Assembly: GCF_004011695.2 (NCBI RefSeq)
Contig: NC_082420.1
Location: 744,001 to 808,000, forward strand
Length of the DNA: 64,000 nt
Direction: 5' to 3'
Source of the DNA: Ascochyta rabiei
Taxonomy: Eukaryota; Ascomycota; Dothideomycetes; Pleosporales; Didymellaceae
Shown: positions 1 through 10,579 of the stretch, piece by piece
Layout of the letters: each line of letters opens with the position of its first letter
Position numbering within the stretch: position 1 is the stretch's first letter
Program-made: the position numbers and the translations under genes
Notes under the pieces: model-generated
Database searches by the model: none
The model's input: only the letters and a program-made list of their open reading frames with translations
Told to the model about the DNA's origin: nothing

Positions 1-1347
1 CTGAGTGGCGATGCTTACTCTTTTGCTGACTATATTCATTCCACGGTGCCACCGGGAGCGTCATGTCAACAAAAGGTACTTCTACTCGAGCAACCGTGTC
101 AGCTCCAGTCAGCTTCTCATTCTCAATTCTTCGGTTCACCTCATTAGCAAGCGGCCCGATTTCCTTCGCAAGCTCTTCTGTGGTACTGTGAGTTTCGGAA
201 GCATCCGAGCGATGCTCGTCAGTCCACGGTTCTAGCGTCTCGCACACTTGAATCATCTCCGCGAACGACACTGACTTGAGCTTCTTCATAGGCGAGTCTG
301 ACAGGATCGGCGGCGTCAGTGGTCCTTCTACCTTGAGGTACTCTGCTCTGCGCTTTAAGGTCGTTGAGGTGCGATCTGGAAAGTGGGGACTGACAGCTTC
401 TTCAGCATCAAAGAACGCATTAAGGTCGGCTACGTCGAGTAACATCGAGTCACTACTGCCAGAATGCTGGCGTGCAAGTGAATCTTCTGCCATGACATGT
501 TGCTCTAATGCTTTCAATTCGGCCGCAACTGAGTCACTGCTCTCAAATGCAAGAGGCAAGTGGTTTGCTGGCGACGACGGAATGTAAGGTGTTAGTGGGG
601 GCGACCAAGGTAGCAATGGCGGTGTCAGGTGTCGAGTTGCCGGTTCCTAGATGTATTAGCATGCACGCTCAGCATTCGACGTTTACATACTTTTCCATCG
701 TCTAATCCTCCTGCCATTATCCTTGCATGATCATCAGGTGTAAAGTCGTCTCTCACCGCGCTTTGTAGAAACGAAAGAACATCTCTCGTTATTGCAAGCT
801 TCTCGCTCTTGATCTTGGCATCGCATTGCGCTGGATACGCGAAATATCTTGCGGGCCATCCGAAACCCTCATCGTTCTCATCGTCCAGATCTTCAGAGGG
901 AAGTCGCGTCCTGAGTTCCTTGAAGTCAGGCTCAACCCTCGTTCCAAAACTGAGCATATCAAGTTCTGCATCTGTCTGCAAGATCGGCAACTCTTGCTTC
1001 AAATCAAGAATGCGTTGTCGCCCATCTGTTGCCAGCAGATCGTAGACCGGAGGCTCTGGCGGTGACAAAACAGACTTCAGGAGCAATGCGACGTCTTTAG
1101 TGACAGCGAGTCTTTGCTTCGTTAGCGCAACAGCAGCCGTGACGGCGTTAGCAAGATCGTCCTCAAAGGGATCGTAAGGATCCTGATCAAGTGTTGCATT
1201 GAGCGAGAGACAGATATCAGCGATTCGAGGCAGCTCCGTGGTGTAGTCAACGCTGAGGCCTTGTTCTCGAGCGTACTCAAGAACGCTGGGCTCGTCATCA
1301 TCTTCAACAACGGGTAGTGGATCGGAGAATGGAATGTCTAGCTCCAT
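1..1347 (-). CDS. Hypothetical protein, 3' end cut by the window edge
   Basis: I do not recognise this gene. Exon 1 runs 1347-691 and starts at an ATG giving MELDIPFSDP. A 44 bp intron (690-647, GTATGT..CTAG) is phase 0 on both sides, and exon 2 stays open to base 1. The N-terminal part is acidic and helical. Just after the intron comes a proline-rich stretch (TPPLLPWSPPLTPYIPSSP), followed further on by EGPLTPP and an SDSPMKKLKSVSFAEM block. These look like conserved short linear motifs in an otherwise disordered protein. No catalytic domain is visible in the part present. The gene is clearly coding because both exons are long, open and in phase across the splice. The missing C-terminus could carry the diagnostic domain. 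Confidence 0.7.
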
Positions 1348-1927
1348 GTCGCATAGAATGTCAATGTGAGGTAAGTCATGTTATTGGTGCTTGGTGATGA
1401 GCCGTGCAGCCGATTTGATATCTGCACGTCGAGATGTATATCGATGGCGTTGTGGTGAGTCTACACGAAGTCGCTCTTTCCCTCACGTTAGTGCACGTCG
1501 TCACGTGCCAATGTGACCTTGCCACCACCTCGAGTTTGCGATATTTTGCAGTCCGTGAACGGAACTTTGGTGTTCCGAACACCACGGATCATGCAGGAAA
1601 ACGTGGTCAGTGAGTTTGAGAAAGCTTATAATCCAGGCAAGTCTTGAGCACATGGCGTTTCAAGTCCTGTCTCGGACGGACAATGGGGTGTTAACTGTTT
1701 CGACTGATATGAAGATATCTGGTGATGGTTGGATTTTTTATTCGCTATCTGTTGGTGCTTCGTTTGTCGTATTTTTTTAATGCGATGACAAGCCGTTATG
1801 AATATCCCTGACCCTTCCTACCAACAACGCAAGAGAACTATGATTATGTACCGACCAGTCCAGTATAAGTCCATGTCTTATATTTCAGCAAACGCTTAAC
1901 TAAGTGATCGGGTAAGTGTGTCTATGT
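1348..1927. other. Intergenic, about 580 bp
   Basis: This lies between the 5' end of the left-edge gene and the 3' end of the aspartic protease. It is AT-richer than the flanking genes around 1700-1900 and holds no convincing coding frame. It presumably carries the left gene's promoter and the protease 3' UTR. Confidence 0.5.
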
Positions 1928-3257
1928 TTACTTTACAGCAGGCTTCTGGCCGAAGCCGAGGGACTGGTTGCCACCGTTGAAGGCAACGAGCTGAGCCCTG
2001 AACATGACATCACCATAGATCTGGAGGCCGGCACCCTGGTTGCCCTGGACACCACCGAAACAGGTCGTGTTGGCCTTGTCGACGGTGGCGAAGGTGATCT
2101 GGTTACCAGGGATCTTGGCCATGTAGGTGTCGCCAATAGCGACGGACATGTCAGGGAGCTTAGCTCCACAGGGGAAGATGTAACCACCAACCTGAGCGTT
2201 GAGTTGCGCACCCTGGACCTTAGAGTAGTAGGCGTCGGCAACCGGCTGGTCAACAAGGAGGAGGGAAGTACCGGTGTCAGCAATAGCGTCGGAACCCTGG
2301 GGGTTTTGCATGACCTGATCACCAACAGCAAACTTGGTGGAGGGGAACTGCCAGAAACCGGTCTCGGCCTTGACGGGGATCCATGCCATCTGGCCCTCGA
2401 ACTTGGTAGCATCGATCTTGCCGAACTCATAAACACCTGTGCCATCGGGGTTAAGGTCGGCCGTGAAGACAGGCATGTCGATGTTACCCATGACGTTGTC
2501 GAAGAAGGTCTTCTGGGGGGTCTTCTTGGTGCCATCATTGACAGTGTTGAGTTTGGAGAAAGCAAGACCGACAAGACCGTCAGTATCGGTGTCCTGAATA
2601 AAAGACTGCGAGACCTTGTTGGCCAACTCAACGGTCTGGCCCTCGACCTTGACACCTCCAATAGTGACAGTGTCTGTACCGACACTTCCAGCAGCACCAG
2701 ATCCATCTCCGTAGCTGATCTTCCATTGCGAACCCACTGTCTTCTTGAAGCTAGTAGACTTGGAGGCGTCAAAGGCAGAGTGCTGACCAATAGATGCGGC
2801 ATCAAGTTCAGTGCTGAACATCCACCTAACAGGTATGTTAGTCACTGAATCTGGGGGGCTCGAAGATAGTTACTCACAGGTCAGAGGAACCAGAATCAAA
2901 GTCCAAATTCAGCGTCTGGCCACCAACTTCGACTGGGGAAAGGAAAAGAGCAGCGTTCGGCCCGGGGTTGGCGGCGACAGTTCCTGTCGTGTTGCTACCA
3001 CCAACAGCTGCGGTAGTCGTGTTTATGCCTGCCGCCCTAGTGTATGCGACAAAGTCTCCCTCAACCTTGAAGTTGTACTTCCTGAAAACCTTCCTCATAG
3101 CGGCGGCGCCATTGGGTCCAGTGGGATGGGCCGTGTTCAGCTGGCGCGGGACCTTGAACGAGCGTTTTGCGAGACCTTGTCTCTTGACTTGTGATGGTGC
3201 GGCGAGCGCAAGAGCTGCCAAAAGAGCGAAAACGAAGAAGAAGCGTGATGAAGACAT
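1928..3257 (-). CDS. Secreted pepsin-like aspartic protease (A1 family)
   Basis: Two exons, 3257-2878 and 2825-1928, are joined across a 52 bp intron (GTGAGT..TTAG) that splits the Leu of SSDLW; the product is 425 aa. An N-terminal signal peptide (MSSSRFFFVFALLAALALAAP) is followed by a basic propeptide. The catalytic pair is DFDSGSS near residue 120 in the N-lobe and ADTGTS in the C-lobe. The flap YGDGSG is present, as is a Cys pair typical of fungal pepsins. The closest known types are aspergillopepsin and endothiapepsin, which are extracellular acid proteases. The odd point is that the first motif reads D-S-G instead of the usual D-T-G, and the following W-V/I-F is W-M-F. Serine at that position is tolerated in other aspartic proteases, so activity is likely. 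The start was chosen as the Met directly before the hydrophobic stretch. Confidence 0.92.
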
Positions 3258-5089
3258 ATTGGTTGTATAATGCTGGCCGGCAGCGGTGACGAATAAGCCT
3301 GTCGTCTGAAAAGAAGGGAAATGCAGTGTAGAATTTATCGAAGGAAAGAACTGAAAGAACCACAACTCGCTGGAAGGAATAGATCAAAGGCTCGGCCTGA
3401 TGATGGGAAGTCCACACAGCGCTCAAGCAGCCGGTAATGAGTGTTCTTTTAAAGAATGTTGTCGAAACAAGTAAGGACAGTAGCAATGGAAACCTGAGCA
3501 CCCGATGAAACTCATAGAGGTCAAGATTCGAGTGAGGGCGCTAAGCCTTGCCCCAAGATATCACTGAAATTCCTGCCGCAGCAGATCAGAGGCTGCGTGT
3601 GCAACATGCGTGGTGATCCATGTAGGGATCGAGCTTAGTTGCTGTTGGGGCTCAGGTGCACAGTCTGGAACCCGTCCTAATGGAGCTAGCTTTCTGCCAC
3701 ATGCAGGCTAAGAGGCTCAAAAAGGGAAGCATCATTGGACAGGAGTGTGCCTGAAAGTAGCGGGCCAGTCGTCGATTGCCCGTGGAGCTCTTACGCGTAC
3801 TGCCTGAGTTTGCCCGGGTGGTGTTGAGGAAATGTGGAGGACACCACTAGTGCGCGGACATGGGCTACGGAGTCTAGCGAGAACGTTTCAGGCCCGCGGC
3901 ACCCTGCCAATGCCATCACTGTTGCAAGAATGTCCCGGGAATTTAGTCGAGAGGACAAGAATTGAACGTGTCGACTGGCTATCCGTTCTTGGAAGCTGTC
4001 TGCATCTCCACACTGTTTTCTGCTGCCGCGAGAATCCTTTGTTGCGCAGGCACTCTCAACCACACCTGGTAGCGGCTGACGACGCGCTGCACAGGCGTCG
4101 AACACGTATGAACATCAGTGCTGACGAAGCCAAGGTACCGCGTCTCGCAATGCCAAGCTCCTGGCGAAGCCGCGTGGAGAGTTGTCGCGACTCTGAAACG
4201 GCCCGGGGGAGTGCGCCATTCAAAGTCTTCGTAGAGAGCCGCAGTGGTGTTGTTGTTCCGAGTATGCGACCTACGAAGATCCAGAACTCGCATACACCCC
4301 GTTCCCCAGGCTTCGAGACAAGCATCATCGCGAAGCTTAGCTGTCATGCCCCTGCGATCACACTACACACGTCTCTACCTCAAACGTGTTTCCAGTTTCG
4401 CGCCACCATCTCCCGACGCCCGGCTCAGGAAAACAGAGTGAGTATTGACACCACCCATTCAGCGGGTGTTGCTTGTGTTTGGAAGCCACAGATAACCACT
4501 CATCGTCGCTGCCGCGTTTGAGGCCTGGGGGAACAGGAGTGAGGTTTCAGCAATGGTGCAAACCGGTGAGCCTGTTTCGAAGCTGACCATGGGATACGCT
4601 GGTTGCTTTGCCAGGGGCTTATGGACCCGCGGATGTGTGGTGAGCCATTGCATTGAGCGCCTGTGCCGTGGTGCAAGGCGAGTGCGAATGCGGCAGCTGC
4701 CCACAGTCACAGAAGGCATGGCAGTGCATGGAAAGTGCATGGAAACAATGCTTGAATTTGAATAATGGATAACATGGCTTTTGAATATCTAAATTGCAAC
4801 GCAGTAAAATCCCTGCACCACTTCAGGGTAATCAGCATCCTTTATAAATAGGGGAGTACTGTGTGGTGGACAGGCACTCTGCAGTCGAGTGCATGTCTGC
4901 TTCTTTTGTCGCTTCCTTCATGTGCTTGTCTGCTGTCAGCAGCAATCGATGAAGTGCTGCGATGCCTCAATGGGACTTGGCAGCTAGAAGCGTAGCCAAT
5001 TTTGCTGCCCTTCCCAAGCCACACAAGGTAGTCTACAGCAGGCAGCAGCCTCTACTCAAAATAACCAGTCAGTGAGTGGTGTGGTAGTC
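3258..5089. other. Intergenic, about 1.8 kb
   Basis: This separates the promoter of the aspartic protease from the 3' end of PAT1. Open frames up to 229 codons occur (for example 3832-4521), but they overlap each other on both strands, have odd composition and match no family I know. I see no repeat, RNA gene or transposon remnant here. Confidence 0.5.
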
Positions 5090-7791
5090 TCATCCAAGCA
5101 GTTCGACGTCAAGACCAATAGCCCTCATGAACAGATTCACGTTGGCTAAGCGAGCTCCGGCCATCTCCACAGGCAAAGCCTTGCTGACAGAGACCGTCTC
5201 CATGACACGGTCTTTGACACCAATAACCAACCTCTGCTGTTGCTCAGGGCTAGCACCGACACCCATGGCAGCCAAGAACTGCCAGATATACATGTCGTCG
5301 GTGTCGTTGATGGTGCCGGGGAACAAGTAAGGCAGCACGGGTTCAATCGTGTCGAAGAGACGGTTGTAGAGCACGGTCCACTGGTCCCAGTCTCCTGCAT
5401 CAATCTCAGGAGCCGACTGCTTGAGAAGCTCCGCACGAGAGATCAAAATCGTCAGGAGAGACAGGCCGATCTTAGTGCGTGCGACGACATGGAGATTGGT
5501 ACGATCCAGGATCAGTCCAAGAAGACCGATAATAATATTGAGTGGCGACTCAGAGATGTGCGCGAAGAGTGGGGGCATCACGGTCTGCGAGAATAGTTCG
5601 ACCTCTTCGCGGATAGCAGCACTCAAGGGCTCATCTGGTGTGGCAACGGCATGCCCAACGACGGCAAGACCGTCAAGATGAACGACGATCATAGTAACGA
5701 CTGTTATGCGCTCTTGCTCGTCGATATGGCGGAAAAGACGAGGAATGACCTTCTTCCCCTTGGCGTGCGACAAGATTTGAATAAAGGGATGCGCCGCTTG
5801 AGCGTGCGGGTTGATGGGTTCCATAATCTTAGTGGCTAGCCAGAGCTTCTTGTGCAACAACTCAATCTTCGAGCGCCATTCCATGTGCGCTTGGATGGCC
5901 TCCGGGTCGCTACTCTCGTTGATCGGAGGTGGCAAAGCTCGTTCGTGATCCTCCATTTGCATCAGTGTGAGGTAGACAGCCTCGATATTGCGCAGGGCAT
6001 CCTTGCGGTCGGCGATCGAGGTCTTGGGCTTAGGCTTGTCCCCTGTCTCTGGACGCTTGATGTTGAGGAGGGGTCGCGGAGTCTTGGAGTTGCTGAAGGC
6101 AATTTTTCCGAGACTGCCTTCGACGACGAGCTGCTTAGCCTTGGGCCTGGCCTTGGCAGCTTCAACCGCACGCTGGATCTGCTGCTCCATACGCTGCATG
6201 TGGTTGTCACCGCCGCGGCCGTGTCTCCGGTTGCCGAACCTGTTGTTGGTCTGAAAGAGATAAGTCTGAGCAAATTGGCTGGCCGGCTGCTGAGGGTTTT
6301 GGCGTGGAGCACCCCGGATCTGACTGAAGACTTGGTAATAGAAGTCTTCAGCAATCGCGGCTTCCGGGTCTCTCTCCTCAAGATTGCCTGTGGCAGTCAT
6401 GAGCTGCTGTAGCTGAATGCGAGTAATGAAGTTTTTATCTTGAGGCGTCATCAGACCGTTGTCTTTGGCCAACTGCGCAATCTTGTGGTTACGCTTTGCA
6501 CGCTTGGCATCCTCTTCGAGGAAAGCTGCACGCTCGGCCTCGGACAGGTTGAGCAGCTGTTCCGGATGGGTAATGATAGGGAACGAAGCACCCCTGTTGT
6601 GTTGTCCAGGGGCACTTCCAGCCATTTGCTGTTGGGCAGGCTGACCGGGCTGAGCCATTGGTTGACCCTGGCCAGACAGGCGGTTGGGGTTCTGGAGGAT
6701 CTGCCGAGGCTGGGTTGGTGGGCCTTGCGGTTGAGTCGCAGGTGAAGCGCCCATCTGTTGCTGTGCAGCTGGCTCAGGCTTTTGTCGCTGCAAGATGGTG
6801 GGCTGTTGAGGCGTTGGTGCTTGCGCTGATTGGCCAGGAAGTTCGGCGTGGAACTGCTGCTGCTGCTGCTGTTGCTGCTGGGGAGGGCCCTGTCTTTGCT
6901 GAAACTGCTGCGGCGGCGGCTGTTGGAACTGGTGCTGTTGAGGACGCTGCAAGATCTGCGGAGCATGCTGGCCAGGGAAGCCGGGCGGCATACCAGGGAA
7001 TGGTGGCTGGCCCTGGTAGAACTGTTGCTGGTGCTGCTGCGGGTATTGCTGAGGGTAACCCATGCCTGGAGGCGGTTGGACTGGGGGCGTAGCTCGAGCC
7101 TCGTTGCTGATGCCGTGACCACGCATCATGGCCTCGACCTCGTCCAAGCTCATCATTTTCCTTGAGCCACCAGCTGGCTGGGCAGGGCTGCTCGAGTACT
7201 GAACAGGTGATGGCTGGTACTCGGGCTGCTGCTGGCGTTGAGCTGCAGGCTGCTTTGGCTTCAGGCCCCAGATATCGGCACGCGCCTCCAGCTGAGGGAT
7301 GTACTCGGGGTCCTTGTAGCTCTCGTAGCCGGTCCTGGTAGGCTTTGAGGCTTGTGGGACGGGCGGTCGCTGTTGCTGCGGGGCAGGCCTGGAGAAGCCC
7401 TGGCGCGCCTGGTAGAGCATCTGCTCTTCCTGCATCGTGTTTGAGATTTTGGACGTCTGGCCTGCGAAGTCGAAGTCCTTGCCAACACTCTGCTGGGTGG
7501 CCGGTCCGTCGCCGCCGAAGGTATCGTCGTTGAAGGCGTCGTCGGCATCGTCGAGGCGCCCGCCTAGGCCTTGGTACGTCTCCTCGAAGTCGATACTGTG
7601 CAGGTGTGTAAGCAAGGGTGCATTGCCGATGGCGTTGCCATTGGCATTGCCTGCGTCGGCGCGACCTACACATCGTCGTCGGCTGCCCCTCCACTGAAGC
7701 CGGCAAAGGCATCGTGCTGTCCGAAGCCTGGCGCGCTGGGCTGGTGGCCGCGGTCCCTTGGCAGGCTGGGGTCAAAGCCGAAGAAGGACAT
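5090..7791 (-). CDS. PAT1: PAT1, deadenylation-dependent mRNA-decapping activator
   Basis: Two exons: 7791-7670 (MSFFGFDPSLP start) and 7595-5090, separated by a 74 bp intron with donor GTAGGT and acceptor CACAG. The join reads DDDVIDFEETY, and the product is 875 aa. Pat1 bridges the Lsm1-7 ring, Dhh1 and Dcp2 at mRNA 3' ends and in P-bodies. The N-terminus carries the conserved FDPSLP and DFEETY motifs. Residues of about 100-360 are Gln/Pro-rich and disordered, including a run of nine Gln encoded near 6854-6880. The C-terminal third is the alpha-helical Pat1 superhelix, ending with the WQFLAAMGVGASPEQQ region and a short tail. The length fits filamentous-fungal Pat1. It shares an upstream region with the divergent mannosyltransferase at 8349. 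Confidence 0.95.
6854..6880 (-). repeat. CAG/CAA run coding for poly-Gln in PAT1
   Basis: Nine consecutive glutamine codons (read on the minus strand as CAG with one CAA) lie inside the Q-rich linker of PAT1. This is a trinucleotide repeat likely to vary in length between strains. Confidence 0.8.
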
Positions 7792-8022
7792 GGTGGGCGG
7801 TGCCCGTGTGGTGGATCGCGTGTGAGGTTACGCGCCAAGTGTGGGTGAGAGAAGTCGTGGGCTGGATGACGTTGGGCGAAGTCGAGGGTAGAGGCACCAA
7901 CAGCGGGTGGCGGCCGTGGCTGTGCAGACGGGAACTACTCGGAAGAGCGCACGAACGCTGCGCTATGCAGGGCAGCGGTACAAGAACACAAACACTCGCA
8001 GTCGAGACGTCGTCGAGGTGGT

Positions 8023-8090
8023 GGTGCTGGTGCTGGTGCTGGTGCTGGTGCTGGTGCTGGTGCTGATGCTGGTGCTGGTGCTGGTGCTGG
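8023..8090. repeat. (GGTGCT)n hexanucleotide microsatellite
   Basis: About eleven tandem GGTGCT units occur, one changed to GATGCT, between the divergent PAT1 and mannosyltransferase genes. The opposite strand would read as an Ala/Pro run, but no start, splice or family signal supports coding. Confidence 0.9.
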
Positions 8091-8180
8091 CCGTGCTCCC
8101 AACGGCAACTTCCGTCTCCGCCCGCCCAGCTCAGCGACCCTGAACAGGTGGCACGACACTAAGGCGCATACGAGGACGTC

Positions 8181-8216
8181 TCCCTCTCCTTCTCCTTCTC
8201 CTTCTCCTTTCCCTTT
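8181..8216 (+). repeat. CTCCTT-type pyrimidine tract
   Basis: Tandem TCTCCT/CTTCTC units form a nearly pure pyrimidine run about 135 bp upstream of the mannosyltransferase ATG. CT-rich blocks like this are common just upstream of fungal transcription starts. Confidence 0.7.
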
Positions 8217-8348
8217 CTGACCTCGTGTCCTGCCAAAGTCTCTGCACCCACTGTCTCTCTGCCCTGCACGCATTCCACAGAGAACAGCAGAACAGACTCC
8301 ACGACCACACGCCAGCAGCGCGCCCATCACTCCGCCACTCCCGTCACG

Positions 8349-9706
8349 ATGGCAGGCACACAGCGCTATCTCCGCTACATTGTCTTTGCTCTTTTCGTAA
8401 GACGGCCGTCTGTGCATTGATCATGAGCACGCATTGACCCTTCGCAGGCGCTGGTTCTCCTCTACTTCATCGGCTCCTCGTCCTCGGTCCCCTCGGCGCC
8501 GAGCTGGCCGAGCTACGGCTCAGGCTCAAAGGACACGCTCGCGCCCAGCACGCCCAGCACGCCCAGCACCTCCGAGTCCAACGATGCCGCCTCGAGCCCT
8601 CACGCATCGCACGCCCCTGCAGCGGCCAAGCCTCCGACCACGCCCAACGGCCATGAGCTGCCGCCTGCCACCATGCCCGGCGACCGCATGAATGCCACCT
8701 TCGTCACCCTCGCCCGTAACCAGGACGTCTGGGAGATCGCAAAGTCCATTCGCCACGTCGAGGACCGCTTCAACCGCAAGTTCAACTACGACTGGGTCTT
8801 CCTCAACGACGACGATTTCAACGACGAGTTCAAGAAGGTCACTTCTGCTCTGGTCTCCGGCAAGACCAAGTACGGCAAGATCCCCAAGGAGCACTGGTCC
8901 TTCCCCGACTTCATCGACCAGGACAAGGCCGCCAAGGTCCGTGAGGAGATGAAGGAAAAGAAGATCATCTACGGCGACTCCATCAGCTACAGGCACATGT
9001 GCCGCTACGAATCTGGCTTCTTCTTCCGCCACCCGTTGATGCTCGACTACGAGTGGTACTGGCGCGTCGAGCCCAGCATTGAAATGCACTGCGACATCAA
9101 CTACGACACCTTCAAGTTCATGGCCGACAACAAGAAGAAGTACAGCTTTACCCTCAGTCTGTATGAATACGTCGAGACCATCCCAACTCTCTGGGAGGCC
9201 ACCAAGAACTTCACCAAGACCTTCCCGGAGCACATTGCCAAGGACAATTCCCTCAAGTTCGTCAGCGACGACAACGGCGAGACCTACAACCACTGCCACT
9301 TCTGGTCTAACTTTGAGATTGGCAATCTCAACTGGCTCAGGTCCAAGGCCTACATCGACTACTTCGAGTCCCTCGACCAAGCCGGTGGTTTCTTCTACGA
9401 GCGCTGGGGTGATGCGCCCGTCCACTCCCTAGCTGCAGCCCTGATGCTGAAGAAGGACGAGATTCACTTCTTCAACGACATCGCCTACTATCACGTGCCT
9501 TTTACCCACTGCCCCACCGGGGAGCAGTACCGCCTCGACCACAAGTGCCACTGCAACCCCAAGGACAACTTTGACTGGAACGGCTACAGCTGTAAGTTTT
9601 CCGGCATACCTGGGAGAAAACCCGCGCTAACACGATCACAGGTACAGCACGCTTCTACGAGCTCAATGACATGAAGAAGCCTGAAGGGTACGAAAAGGAG
9701 CAATAA
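8349..9706 (+). CDS. Alpha-1,2-mannosyltransferase, KRE2/MNT1/KTR family (GT15)
   Basis: Three exons (8349-8396, 8448-9591, 9642-9706) give 418 aa. Introns are 51 and 50 bp with GTAAG donors; the second splits the Cys of the C-terminal YSC-T motif. It is a Golgi type II membrane enzyme that adds alpha-1,2-mannose to O- and N-linked glycans. The short cytoplasmic N-terminus and signal anchor ([16 protein letters not shown]) straddle intron 1. A Ser/Thr/Pro-rich stem follows to about residue 85. The GT15 catalytic domain has [10 protein letters not shown], the [11 protein letters not shown] block and [13 protein letters not shown], whose Glu is the family's proposed catalytic residue. The length matches yeast Kre2 and Ktr proteins (about 390-460 aa). 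Which paralogue it corresponds to cannot be told from the sequence alone. Confidence 0.95.
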
Positions 9707-10579
9707 GCCTCTAGATCCCACACCCCGTTCCAGCGCCACCTTTTTTACAACTGCGACCCATCTTCGTTCAGCACACACATCTGATTTCTGGTCGAAGTGC
9801 ACCGCTCAATGCTTGGGACGTCACATGGATCGTCTTCCAATACTTTGGCATTTTCATTTCAATCGGAACGATGCTGGGCATTTACCTCGGCAGGCGGCCG
9901 CAGAACCGCTTCAACTACGAACGATAGACTAGGGGGAAAAGGACAAAACTTTCACAACATGCTTGTTTTATTTTTTTTATTTTTTATTTTTTGGCTCTAT
10001 AGGGATGGTGTACAATTTTGGCGTTGACCTGGCTCTGGCTGTCCATTGCGTGATACACGGCATGGAGAAAGAGAGTGGCAATTTTCTTGTTCTACATCGT
10101 CATTCTCACATGTATGCCCTCAATGTACTCGTACGACTTATCCAGCAAAGTCCCAAACAATCATTCATGTGAATCATGTTGTAGGCTCTGACCGAGAGTG
10201 GCGTGCAGATGATGATAAAGAGGGAAAAGCGTGGAGCATGGCAAGGCCTTGCCGATGTCACCATCACTTCCAAGTGCATGCATGCATGCATGCTTGGCAC
10301 GCAAGGAAGAAAGCATTGTTGAAGGTTGAATGCTGACATGTGTCGTGTTTCTTCATTGTAGCACAATCGCCCCTTGCAGTAAGGTTGGTCGAAGTTGTGT
10401 CGTGTACATGTACGGAGCTCGCTAAAACGCTACAGGATAGAACAGAACAGAACAGGAGGAAGAAATGTAAACGCCGTTCCCTTTGTAAATGCCTCTGAAT
10501 GGACGAGCCACCGAATAAGAAAAGTAGGACAAGTAAGATACAGAAACACGCTCGGGAGTGCGGTCACTGCTAAGCCCGC
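9707..10579. other. Intergenic between convergent genes
   Basis: About 870 bp between the 3' ends of the mannosyltransferase and the dioxygenase. It contains a T-rich run (9967-9993) and a short ATGC repeat (near 10279). No coding frame is convincing. Confidence 0.5.

Larger units (their letters stand above)
7792..8348. promoter_or_regulatory. Divergent promoter of PAT1 and the GT15 mannosyltransferase
   Basis: About 560 bp between two divergent start codons. It holds a hexanucleotide microsatellite (8023-8090) and a CT-rich tract (8181-8216). The CT tract sits about 130-170 bp before the mannosyltransferase ATG, where fungal core promoters often carry pyrimidine tracts. The promoter role is inferred from position. 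Confidence 0.5.

Noticed and set aside
1916..2848. Long plus-strand frame (310 codons) opposite the aspartic protease
   Set aside because: It is the antisense shadow of the protease exon; the minus strand has the catalytic motifs, signal peptide and splice.
3832..4521. 229-codon plus-strand frame
   Set aside because: Odd Arg/Ser/Thr-rich composition, overlapping frames on both strands, no motif and no splice support.
7935..8417. Minus-strand frame with an Ala/Pro run through the GGTGCT repeat
   Set aside because: It is translated microsatellite crossing the mannosyltransferase start; no family signal.
8526..9425. 299-codon minus-strand frame inside the mannosyltransferase
   Set aside because: Shadow of a strong GT15 coding exon, with Val/Glu/Gly-rich artefact composition.
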